Source: Dechloromonas hortensis (lineage in GTDB: Bacteria > Pseudomonadota > Gammaproteobacteria > Burkholderiales > Rhodocyclaceae). From it: 64,000 nucleotides of DNA. The stretch's first letter is position 1. The number at the start of each line of letters is the position of its first letter. The position numbers and the translations under genes were made by a program. The stretch lies in NCBI RefSeq assembly GCF_009469765.1, contig NZ_SSSQ01000012.1, forward strand, positions 1 through 64,000, given 5' to 3'. Of the stretch, positions 56,929 to 64,000 are shown piece after piece. The notes under the pieces were generated by a model that worked only from the letters and a program-made list of their open reading frames with translations, did no database searches and was not told the DNA's origin.

Positions 56929-57618
56929 ATGCTGATCCTCGCTCTCGAAACCTCCACCGAACTTGGCTCCTGCGCGCTGTGGCGCGACGGCCAGATCACC
57001 GAACGCTTTTGCCCGGCCGGTAAGTCGCATTCCGAAACCCTGTTGCCGCTGGTTCGCGAACTGCTCAGCGAGGCGGGGCTGAAGATTGCCCAGCTCGATG
57101 CCATTGCCTTCGGTGTTGGCCCCGGTGCCTTTACCGGCCTGCGGGTGGCCTGCGGTGCCGCACAGGGGCTGGCGATGGCGGCTGATATTCCGCTGATCCC
57201 CGTCACCAGCCTCGCTGCCCTTGCCGAACTGAGTGCCGCCGACCGGGTGCTGGCCTTGCTTGATGCGCGGATGGGCGAGGTGTACGCCGGTACCTACACG
57301 CGCCACGGCGATACCTATCAATTGCAAGGTGAAATCCGGGTTGCTGCGCCGGGCGATGTCGAGTTTCCTGCCGATGCCGGCTGGCTGGCCTGCGGCAATG
57401 CTGCAGGGGCCTATCCGGCCTTGCGGGAACGGCTGCTTGCGGCCGGTATCACCGTGCAGGCCGGCCTTTTACCTACCGCGGCGGCGCTGGTCCGCCTCGC
57501 AGCACCGCAAGCTGTGCGCCGCGAATGGATTGATGCCGCCCTCGCTGCGCCGCTCTATGTCCGTGACAAGGTGGCGAAGACCGTGGCCGAGCGCCTAAGC
57601 GAAGGTGGCCGGGCGTGA
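56929..57618 (+). CDS. tsaB: tRNA threonylcarbamoyladenosine biosynthesis protein TsaB
   Basis: TsaB partners with TsaD in making the t6A base of ANN-decoding tRNAs. The 229-residue protein begins MLILALETSTELGSCALW, with the ASKHA fold (GVGPGAFTGLRVACGAAQGLA). I start at the ATG that fits the family; a longer frame begins 66 bases upstream without homology. Its stop is overlapped by rimI (GTGA). Confidence 0.94.
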   Translation: MLILALETSTELGSCALWRDGQITERFCPAGKSHSETLLPLVRELLSEAGLKIAQLDAIAFGVGPGAFTGLRVACGAAQGLAMAADIPLIPVTSLAALAELSAADRVLALLDARMGEVYAGTYTRHGDTYQLQGEIRVAAPGDVEFPADAGWLACGNAAGAYPALRERLLAAGITVQAGLLPTAAALVRLAAPQAVRREWIDAALAAPLYVRDKVAKTVAERLSEGGRA

Positions 57619-58076
57619 GCGCACCGAATATCGCCGCCGAATTTTTTCCGATGAACGAGCACGACCTCGACAGCGTCGCCGCGCTCGAAGCCTCGCTCCA
57701 GGCTTTCCCTTGGTCGCGCGGCAATTTCGCCGACTCGCTGACGGCGGGGCACAGCGTCTGGGTTTGCCGGCTAGGCGGCGACCTGATCGGTTTTTCCGTC
57801 GTCATGTCGGTCATTGACGAAGCGCACCTGCTCAATATCGGGGTCTGTCAGCGTTACCAGGGGCAGGGCTATGGCGCCCGGCTGTTGCGGCACGCCATGG
57901 AGTGCGCCCGACTCGGCGGGGCGAATAAACTTTTCCTCGAAGTCCGGCCGTCCAATGAACGAGCGGTCGACCTGTACCACCATTTTGGCTTTCGCCAGAT
58001 CGGTCTGCGCAAGGGCTACTATCCGGCCGCCATCGGGCGCGAGGATGGCCTGGTATTTGACAAGGAGCTGGCATGA
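57615..58076 (+). CDS. rimI: Ribosomal protein S18 alanine N-acetyltransferase
   Basis: A 153-residue GNAT enzyme that acetylates the N-terminus of S18 and perhaps other proteins. It starts at GTG within the tsaB stop. The acetyl-CoA loop is QRYQGQGYGARLLRHAM; FLEVRPSNERAVDLYHHFGFRQIGLRKGYY is the typical RimI C-terminal block. The tsaB-rimI order is widespread. It overlaps the glycosylase gene by 4 bases. Confidence 0.93.
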   Translation: MSAPNIAAEFFPMNEHDLDSVAALEASLQAFPWSRGNFADSLTAGHSVWVCRLGGDLIGFSVVMSVIDEAHLLNIGVCQRYQGQGYGARLLRHAMECARLGGANKLFLEVRPSNERAVDLYHHFGFRQIGLRKGYYPAAIGREDGLVFDKELA

Positions 58077-58879
58077 GTCTGAGCCGCGAACAAATGCTCG
58101 TCGAGATGGGCATTTCGCCGATCTGGAAGCTGCGTGAGACGGTGCAAGCCGAAGAGCCAGCGGAATTGCCGGCAGAGGTGCCCATCGAGACGGCACCAGC
58201 TGTCGAAACAAGACCTTCGCCGCCACCTGTTGAAAAACCTGCCTTGCAAACGCCGGCATCGTCGCCTGCCGTTGCGCTCCAAGCGGCGAATGCTGCGGTC
58301 GACGCCATGAATTGGCCGGAATTGACCCGGGCGGTTGCCGAATGTCGGGCCTGCCCGCTTTGTCAGCAACGAAAACAGGCTGTGCTCGGCGTCGGCGATC
58401 TCAATCCCGACTGGCTGTTCATTGGCGAAGGCCCGGGCGCCGACGAGGATGTGCAGGGCGAGCCGTTTGTCGGCCAGGCCGGCAAGCTGCTCGACAACAT
58501 GCTGGCTGCGCTCAATATTGCGCGTGGCAACAAGGTCTACATCGGCAACGCGGTGAAATGCCGGCCACCCGGCAACCGCACGCCGGAAGCGGCCGAGATG
58601 GCCGCCTGCCGACCTTATCTGGAGCGCCAGATTGCGTTGCTCAAGCCGAAGATCATCGTGCTGCTCGGCAAGGCTGCGGTGCATTCGCTGCTGCACGACG
58701 ACAAGGCGCTCGGCACGATGCGCGGCAAACGTTTCGAATATGCGGGGATACCGGTGGTGGTGACTTATCACCCAGCCTATCTGCTGCGCAACCTGCCCGA
58801 AAAGGCGAAGGCCTGGGAGGATCTGCTGTTTGCCCGGCGTCTGCTGCGTGATCAGGCGGTGCCCGAACTGCCTTTCTGA
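58073..58879 (+). CDS. Uracil-DNA glycosylase, family 4 (Fe-S)
   Basis: A 268-residue enzyme that removes uracil from DNA. Residues 1-75 are an Ala/Pro/Glu-rich, probably disordered extension. The domain has motif [21 protein letters not shown] (118-137) and motif [10 protein letters not shown]. Candidate [4Fe-4S] ligands are Cys94, Cys97, Cys163 and Cys179, the family 4 pattern. It overlaps rimI by 4 bases, the common tsaB-rimI-udg order in betaproteobacteria. Confidence 0.93.
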   Translation: MSLSREQMLVEMGISPIWKLRETVQAEEPAELPAEVPIETAPAVETRPSPPPVEKPALQTPASSPAVALQAANAAVDAMNWPELTRAVAECRACPLCQQRKQAVLGVGDLNPDWLFIGEGPGADEDVQGEPFVGQAGKLLDNMLAALNIARGNKVYIGNAVKCRPPGNRTPEAAEMAACRPYLERQIALLKPKIIVLLGKAAVHSLLHDDKALGTMRGKRFEYAGIPVVVTYHPAYLLRNLPEKAKAWEDLLFARRLLRDQAVPELPF

Positions 58880-58887
58880 ACGCGGCA

Positions 58888-58913
58888 CCCGGTTCGCCAG
58901 GTGGCGAGCCGGG
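58888..58913. terminator. Hairpin between convergent udg and lplT genes
   Basis: CCCGGTTCGCC (58888-58898) pairs with GGCGAGCCGGG (58903-58913) with one G-U pair and a 4-base loop. It ends 2 bases before the lplT stop. There is no T-run, so it is a possible bidirectional pause or terminator. Confidence 0.5.
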
Positions 58914-58915
58914 GA

Positions 58916-60181
58916 TCAGTGATGGGCACTGTCATCGAGGTGCTGGACGTCGTCCTGTGCTGCCTGGTTGGCGATGTGGCGTTGGCGGATCATATACATC
59001 AGGCCGCTGACGAATAGCCCGAACAGCGTGACGACCCAGTAGATCGACAGGTCCATCTTGATCATCATGTAGTAGAGCCCGGTCATGATCAGGATCGACA
59101 GGTTTTCGTTGAAGTTCTGGACGGCGATCGAGTGACCGGCCCCCATCAGGATGTGGCCGCGATGTTGCAGCAGGGCGTTCATCGGCACGACGAAGAATCC
59201 GGAGAGGCCGCCGATGACGATCAGCAATGGAATGGCCATCCACATCTGGTGTACAAAATTCATCACCAGCACGATCAGACCCATTGCAATACCGAGCGGA
59301 ATGACCCGCACCGACTTGCGTAGCGTGATGAACTTGGCGGCGAGGATTGCGCCGACGGCGACGCCGACGGCAACGACACCCTGCAGCATCGACGATTTGG
59401 AGAGGTCGAGGTTGAGCGCCACTTCCGACCACTTGATGACGATGAATTGCAGCGTCGCTCCGGCGCCCCAGAACAGGGTCGTCACAGCCAGCGAAATCTG
59501 GCCCAGTTTGTCGCGCCAGAGCAGCGCCAGGCAGTGGTTGAATTCGTGGATCAGGTAAATCGGGTTTTTCTTCAGCGGCTTGTGATCGACACCGGTATCC
59601 GGTACGTACAGATTGAAAATCGCAGCCAGGATATAAAGCACGGCAACCACGGTCAGCGCCATTTCGCCAACCGTGTCGATGCCGGTAGTGATCAGCGGAA
59701 AATCGAAGGCGAGCAGGGTTTGGGATATGTCCGGGCGGATTAGCGTGCCGCCGATGACCACGCCGAGGATGATGGCTCCGACCGTCAGGCCTTCGATCCA
59801 GCCGTTGGCGACGACCAGCAGGCGATGCGGCAGGTATTCGGTGAGGATGCCGTATTTGGCCGGCGAGTAGGCGGCGGCACCGAGGCCGACCACGGCATAG
59901 GCAACCAGCGGATGGGCGCCGAAGAACATCAAGGAGCAACCGGCGATCTTGATGGTGTTGCTGATGAACATCACCCGCCATTTCGGCATCGAGTCGGCAA
60001 AGGCGCCGACAAAGGCTGCCAGCAGCACGTAAGAGACAGTGAAAAAAGTCTTCAGGAGCGGCTCATACTCGGACGGCGCATGCATTTCACGCAGCGCGGC
60101 GATGGCGGCAATCAGCAGGGCGTTGTCAGCCAGCGCGGAAAAAAACTGCGCGGCCATGATGATGTAGAAGCCAAACGGCAC
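58916..60181 (-). CDS. lplT: Lysophospholipid transporter LplT (MFS)
   Basis: An inner-membrane major facilitator that flips lysophospholipids inward for reacylation. It has 12 segments, with the family's first helix FFSALADNALLIAAIAAL, then AFVGAFADSMPKWRVMFISN and YSPAKYGILTEYLP. The frame stays open to an ATG at 60271, but a predicted promoter (60216-60243) lies inside that extension, so I chose GTG 60181, giving 421 residues, the usual LplT length. ATG 60157 is another possibility. In enterobacteria the gene sits next to or is fused with aas; no aas is in this window. Confidence 0.88.
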   Translation of the reverse strand: MPFGFYIIMAAQFFSALADNALLIAAIAALREMHAPSEYEPLLKTFFTVSYVLLAAFVGAFADSMPKWRVMFISNTIKIAGCSLMFFGAHPLVAYAVVGLGAAAYSPAKYGILTEYLPHRLLVVANGWIEGLTVGAIILGVVIGGTLIRPDISQTLLAFDFPLITTGIDTVGEMALTVVAVLYILAAIFNLYVPDTGVDHKPLKKNPIYLIHEFNHCLALLWRDKLGQISLAVTTLFWGAGATLQFIVIKWSEVALNLDLSKSSMLQGVVAVGVAVGAILAAKFITLRKSVRVIPLGIAMGLIVLVMNFVHQMWMAIPLLIVIGGLSGFFVVPMNALLQHRGHILMGAGHSIAVQNFNENLSILIMTGLYYMMIKMDLSIYWVVTLFGLFVSGLMYMIRQRHIANQAAQDDVQHLDDSAHH

Positions 60182-60215
60182 GAGTGTCTTGTCTCTTATA
60201 TAACTTTGGTCGAGG

Positions 60216-60243
60216 TTTATACCATGCTTTGCGCGGGACGCAA
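60216..60243 (-). promoter_or_regulatory. Predicted promoter of lplT
   Basis: On the minus strand, -35 TTGCGT (60238-60243) and -10 TATAAA (60216-60221) with a 16-base spacer. Transcription would start near 60209, 28 bases before the GTG chosen as start. Confidence 0.55.
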
Positions 60244-60447
60244 GGCTTGCGGCGCCTTCCGAGTTGTGCATGTTTGTGTGGTTTGGGGCGGGGGCGAGGT
60301 CAAAAGATTCACACTAGGACACGGATGTTAAGTGGCTGTGACATGCCTGCGGTGGACGGTAACAAACGAGGCATTTTACAGTTTGGGTGCCGGCGCTCGC
60401 CTGGAATGTGATTGAATATCGCCCGCATACCTCAAGGGAGAAAAATC

Positions 60448-61350
60448 ATGGCTGACCGGCGCTTGCAAGTCTTTCATGCCGTTGCCAAGCACCTCAGTTT
60501 TACCCGGGCGGCTGACGCCCTGTTCATGACGCAGCCGGCCGTGACCTTCCAGATCAAACAATTGGAAGAGCAATACAGCACCCGCCTGTTTGAACGGCGC
60601 CACGGCAGCATCTCGCTGACTCCGGCCGGGGAACTGGTCCTCGGTTACGCCGAGCGGATCCTTGCCTTGTCGGACGAGATGGAAACCCGCCTCTCCGAAA
60701 TGACCGGTGAAATGCGCGGCCCCTTGCTGGTCGGTGCCAGCACGACGATTGCCGAATTCATGCTGCCGCGCGTGCTGGGCGAGTTCAACGCGCTCTATCC
60801 ACAGGTCCGGGCCCGACTGATCGTCGCCAATTCCGAAAGCATCGAAAGCCGGGTCGCCGAGCATACGCTGGATGTCGGCTTGATCGAGGCGCCGGCCAAG
60901 CTCTCCGGCCTGAACAGCCAGATCTGTTGCGAGGACGAACTGCTGGTTATCTGCGCTCCCGACTATCCGTTGGCCACGCTGAAATCGGTGACTCCCAAGG
61001 TGCTGGCCGATTACGAATACATTTCCCGGGAACCGGGCTCGGGGACCCGGGAAATCAGCGATGCCTATTTCAGCGCCAATCAGGTGCCGCTCGAAAATCT
61101 GAAAACGCAAATGGAGCTCGGTAGCCCGGAGGCATTGAAAGGGGTGGTATCGACCGGCCTCGGTTTCGCCATCGTGTCGCGGGCCGTGGTCGCCAAGGAA
61201 ACCCAACTCGGTGCGCTGGCTTCGGTGCCACTGAACCCGCCGCTGACCCGCAGCCTCTATCTGGTGCATCCGCAGGATCGCTTCCAGTCTCGGCTGACGA
61301 CAACCTTTATCGATTTCGCCAAGAAGAAGCTCCGAGAACTGGCTTTATGA
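60448..61350 (+). CDS. LysR family transcription regulator (CysB/CbbR-type)
   Basis: A 300-residue regulator with an N-terminal winged helix-turn-helix (LQVFHAVAKHLSFTRAADALFMTQPAVTFQIKQLE) and a two-lobe effector domain (GPLLVGASTTIAEFMLPRVLGEF). The start follows AAGGGAG at 60434-60440. It resembles the CbbR/CysB branch by eye. The target genes and ligand are unknown; it overlaps alr by 4 bases and is divergent from lplT. Confidence 0.88.
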   Translation: MADRRLQVFHAVAKHLSFTRAADALFMTQPAVTFQIKQLEEQYSTRLFERRHGSISLTPAGELVLGYAERILALSDEMETRLSEMTGEMRGPLLVGASTTIAEFMLPRVLGEFNALYPQVRARLIVANSESIESRVAEHTLDVGLIEAPAKLSGLNSQICCEDELLVICAPDYPLATLKSVTPKVLADYEYISREPGSGTREISDAYFSANQVPLENLKTQMELGSPEALKGVVSTGLGFAIVSRAVVAKETQLGALASVPLNPPLTRSLYLVHPQDRFQSRLTTTFIDFAKKKLRELAL

Positions 61351-62441
61351 AAACCTCACGACCGATTCGCGCCCGTATTTCAGGCGCCGCCATTCGGCAC
61401 AACTATCAACTGGTCAAGAAGCTGGCACCGCATTCAAAGGCGTGGGCGGTGATCAAGGCCAATGCCTACGGTCATGGTCAATGGCGGGCGCTGGCTGCCT
61501 TGCGTGATGAGGCCGACGGCTTCGCCATGCTGGAGTGCGAAAACGCGGTCGCCTTGCGCGAGTCCGGCGTTACCCAACCCATTCTGCTGCTTGAGGGCAT
61601 CTTCAGTGCGCGCGATGTGCGCGCCGTGGTCGAGCATCGGCTGACGACGGTCATTCACTGTCTTGAGCAGTTGGAATTGCTGCTCCAGGCCGGCAAATTC
61701 GAGGCGCCATTGGCGGTCTACCTGAAGCTGAATACCGGTATGAACCGCCTCGGCTTCACCGCAGCCAGTTTGCCGCGAGCCTGGGAAATGCTGCAGCAAG
61801 AGCCAGCGCTCGACGTAACCTTGATGACGCATTTTGCCGAAGCTGATGGCGAGCGCGGTATCGACTGGCAAATGGCGCGGTTTTCCGCACTCGCCGGCGA
61901 CTGGTCCGGAGCGCGCTGCCTGGCCAACTCGGCGGCAATCATTCGCCACCCGGCGACGCATACTGAATGGGTGCGTCCGGGCATCGTGCTCTACGGGGCC
62001 AGCCCATTTGCCGATCAGAGCGCCGCCGATCTCGGCCTGCAGCCGGCGATGACGCTGGAAAGTGCCATCATTGGTGTCCAGGAGTTGGCGGCCGGCGAGC
62101 GCGTAGGCTATGGCGGCACCTTTACCGCCGAGCGGCCGATGCGGATCGGTGTCGTGGCTTGTGGTTACGCCGACGGCTACCCGCGCCATGCGTCGAGTGG
62201 CACGCCGATTGCGGTGCAGGGCAAGCGGACGCGGACTATCGGCCGAGTGTCGATGGACATGCTGGCCTGCGATCTGACCGATATCCCCGAAGCCGGCATC
62301 GGCGCGCCGGTCACCTTGTGGGGCGAGGGCATCGCCGGCACCGTGCCGGCCGATGAGGTGGCGAGCGCCGCCGGGACCATCGCCTACGAACTGTTCTGCG
62401 CCCTGGCCCCGCGCGTGCCGCTTGCGGTCGACGAGGTTTAA
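61347..62441 (+). CDS. alr: Alanine racemase
   Basis: It interconverts L- and D-alanine for peptidoglycan. The 364-residue PLP enzyme has Lys37 in VIKANAYGHG and the catalytic Tyr in GERVGYGGTF, plus RIGVVACGYADGYPR. Both halves of the two-base mechanism are present. It starts inside the LysR stop (ATGA), which hints that the regulator and racemase are co-expressed. radA starts directly after its stop. Confidence 0.95.
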   Translation: MKTSRPIRARISGAAIRHNYQLVKKLAPHSKAWAVIKANAYGHGQWRALAALRDEADGFAMLECENAVALRESGVTQPILLLEGIFSARDVRAVVEHRLTTVIHCLEQLELLLQAGKFEAPLAVYLKLNTGMNRLGFTAASLPRAWEMLQQEPALDVTLMTHFAEADGERGIDWQMARFSALAGDWSGARCLANSAAIIRHPATHTEWVRPGIVLYGASPFADQSAADLGLQPAMTLESAIIGVQELAAGERVGYGGTFTAERPMRIGVVACGYADGYPRHASSGTPIAVQGKRTRTIGRVSMDMLACDLTDIPEAGIGAPVTLWGEGIAGTVPADEVASAAGTIAYELFCALAPRVPLAVDEV

Positions 62442-63803
62442 ATGGCAAAAATCAAATCGATCTACAGTTGCACGGAATGCGGTGCGACCAGCCCGAAGTG
62501 GCAGGGGCAGTGCCCCGGCTGCAACCAGTGGAATACGCTGGTCGAAACGGTGGCCGAGAAGGCCTCGAGCAATCATCGTTTCGAGTCGCTGGCGCCGAGT
62601 GCCAAATTGCAGAATTTGTCGGAAATCGAGGCGCGCGAGACGGAGCGCATCGCGACCGGCATCGGCGAATTCGATCGGGCGCTCGGTGGCGGCCTGGTGC
62701 CGGGCGGGGTGGTGCTGATTGGCGGCGATCCTGGCATCGGCAAGAGCACCTTGCTGCTGCAGGCGCTGTCACACCTGTCGGTCGGCCACAAGGTGCTCTA
62801 TATCAGCGGCGAGGAGTCGGGCGAACAGGTAGCGCTGCGCGCCCGTCGCCTCAGCCTCGATACCCGACGCCTGCAACTGATGGCCGAAATCAACCTGGAG
62901 CGCATTTTGTCCACCCTGCAGGCGGAGCGGCCCGAAGTGGCGGTGGTCGACTCGATCCAGACCATGTGGTCCGACGAGCTTTCGAGCGCCCCGGGTTCGG
63001 TGGCACAGGTTCGAGAATGTTCGGCGCAACTGACGCGGCTGGCCAAACAGCTTGGCATCACCATCATCCTGGTCGGCCATGTGACCAAGGAAGGGGCGCT
63101 GGCCGGGCCGCGCGTGCTCGAACACATCGTCGATACGGTGTTGTACTTCGAGGGCGACACCCATTCCAGTTTCCGGCTGGTGCGCGCCTTCAAGAATCGC
63201 TTTGGCGCGGTCAATGAACTCGGCGTCTTCGCGATGACCGACAAGGGGTTGAAAGGCGTCAACAATCCTTCGGCTCTATTCCTGTCGCAGCACGGGCAGG
63301 ACGTCGCCGGTTCCTGCGTGATGGTGACGCAGGAGGGGACGCGGCCCTTGCTGGTCGAGATCCAGGCGCTGGTCGACAGCGCCCATGGCAATCCGCGGCG
63401 GCTGACCGTCGGTCTGGAAGCGCAGCGGCTGGCCATGCTGCTGGCCGTGCTGCACCGGCATGCCGGCATCGTCTGCTTCGACCAGGATGTCTTCGTCAAT
63501 GCCGTGGGTGGTGTCAAGATTACCGAGCCGGCGGCCGACCTGGCGGTGCTGCTGTCGATCAGTTCGTCGCTGAAGAACAAGCCCTTGCCATCGAAATTGG
63601 TTGTTTTTGGCGAAGTGGGTCTGGCCGGCGAGATTCGTCCGGCGCCGCGTGGTCAGGAGCGTTTGAAGGAGGCGGCCAAGCTCGGTTTTACCCGGGCGCT
63701 GATTCCCGAGGCCAATCGGCCGAAACAGGGCATCGACGGCATGGAGGTGATCGGCGTCAAACGGGTCGAGGAGGCGGTAGCCCGAATACGCGAGTTGGAA
63801 TAA
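62442..63803 (+). CDS. radA: DNA repair protein RadA (Sms)
   Basis: RadA promotes branch migration in recombination. The 453 residues have a zinc finger (Cys10, Cys13, Cys24, Cys27), a RecA-like ATPase with Walker A GGDPGIGKST at 94-103, the KNRFG signature (KNRFGAVNELGVF), and a C-terminal Lon-like domain (LPSKLVVFGEVGLAGEIRP). It begins immediately after alr. Confidence 0.96.
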   Translation: MAKIKSIYSCTECGATSPKWQGQCPGCNQWNTLVETVAEKASSNHRFESLAPSAKLQNLSEIEARETERIATGIGEFDRALGGGLVPGGVVLIGGDPGIGKSTLLLQALSHLSVGHKVLYISGEESGEQVALRARRLSLDTRRLQLMAEINLERILSTLQAERPEVAVVDSIQTMWSDELSSAPGSVAQVRECSAQLTRLAKQLGITIILVGHVTKEGALAGPRVLEHIVDTVLYFEGDTHSSFRLVRAFKNRFGAVNELGVFAMTDKGLKGVNNPSALFLSQHGQDVAGSCVMVTQEGTRPLLVEIQALVDSAHGNPRRLTVGLEAQRLAMLLAVLHRHAGIVCFDQDVFVNAVGGVKITEPAADLAVLLSISSSLKNKPLPSKLVVFGEVGLAGEIRPAPRGQERLKEAAKLGFTRALIPEANRPKQGIDGMEVIGVKRVEEAVARIRELE

Positions 63804-63831
63804 GCTGTCGGAAGAATCCCTTTCGGCATAT

Positions 63832-64000
63832 ATGTTCAATCTCTCGCGTTACTTCTCGACGGTCAGTTTCATCCTTATCGTGCTGGCCGCAGGCATTCTC
63901 GGGCCGCTTTACCGCCAGTTGGCGATCCAGCAGATGACCGAACTGGCCGAGGACCGCAACGTGGCGATGGCCCAGGTCTTCCGGAATTCGCTGACGACCC
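63832..64000 (+). CDS. N-terminal part of a membrane-anchored protein (cut by window end)
   Basis: From ATG 63832 the frame stays open to the end: 56 residues, MFNLSRYFSTVSFILIVLAA then GILGPLYRQLAIQQMTELAE and a helix continuing past the edge. It has one clear membrane helix near residues 9-28 and the start of a periplasmic or linker region. The pattern is typical of two-helix sensors with a C-terminal GGDEF or kinase domain, but the output domain lies beyond the window. It follows radA by 28 bases. The Shine-Dalgarno sequence is weak. Confidence 0.65.
   Translation, partial: MFNLSRYFSTVSFILIVLAAGILGPLYRQLAIQQMTELAEDRNVAMAQVFRNSLTT

Noticed and set aside
60182..60271. The N-terminal extension of LplT up to ATG 60271
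   Set aside because: A promoter with good -10 and -35 boxes lies inside it, and family members start near the first membrane helix.

Overview
The window is GC-rich chromosomal DNA of a betaproteobacterium. The protein sequences and gene orders (rrn operon end next to fabI, cysE joined to isc, lexA-imuA-imuB-dnaE2, ispDF-thpR, mfd-aroG) fit the Rhodocyclales (Dechloromonas/Azonexus-like). That placement is inference from family resemblance, not from a search. Coding density is high, with many 4-base ATGA/GTGA overlaps. Only one stretch, about 38.7-41.0 kb, looks clearly foreign.

Layout. 0-5 kb: the 3' end of a 5S rRNA gene and its terminator, then fabI and an ETF-ubiquinone oxidoreductase on the minus strand, a thioesterase and a dGTPase-like protein. 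5-11 kb: an SOS mutagenesis operon (lexA, imuA, imuB, dnaE2) behind a LexA box. 11-13 kb: a minus-strand pair of a beta-lactamase-fold lipoprotein and a stand-alone acyl carrier protein. 13-21 kb: cysE, then a full isc operon (iscR, an extra cysteine desulfurase, iscS, iscU, iscA, hscB, hscA, fdx, iscX, DUF2237), with a recognisable IscR operator. 21-25 kb: a SulP transporter facing a two-Cache/CheW protein. 25-32 kb: serB, gamma-carbonic anhydrase-like protein, DUF1232 protein, aroG and mfd, all on the minus strand. 32-38 kb: a His/Ser-rich secreted protein, a CHASE-PAS-GGDEF diguanylate cyclase, a hybrid sensor kinase and an EamA transporter.

38.7-41 kb: the accessory insert. Two AT-richer minus-strand genes, a DUF2971 protein and a HEPN-like protein, are laid out as integron gene cassettes. 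A 67-bp attC site with two extrahelical bases lies between them. Both genes have their stop codon inside an R'' box, and an R' box and a promoter lie ahead of the first gene. No integrase is present. This is the most unusual part of the window: an integrase-less cassette array (CALIN type) carrying a possible RNA-targeting/defence pair.

41-47 kb: uraA-upp, then an alpha/beta hydrolase with a complete AmmeMemoRadiSam trio (amrS, amrA, amrB) and a MgtC/DUF4010 membrane protein. 47-54 kb: ispD-ispF-thpR runs by 4-base overlap into an HD-GYP protein, a large EAL protein, a small protein and an HDOD protein, so housekeeping and c-di-GMP genes may share a transcript. 54-57 kb: envZ-ompR, divergent from a small charged secreted protein. 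57-64 kb: tsaB-rimI-family 4 uracil-DNA glycosylase, lplT, a LysR regulator, alr, radA, and the start of a membrane protein cut by the window end.

Starts were moved inward where family alignment, a Shine-Dalgarno sequence or a promoter favoured it. No CRISPR array, tRNA or insertion sequence was seen.
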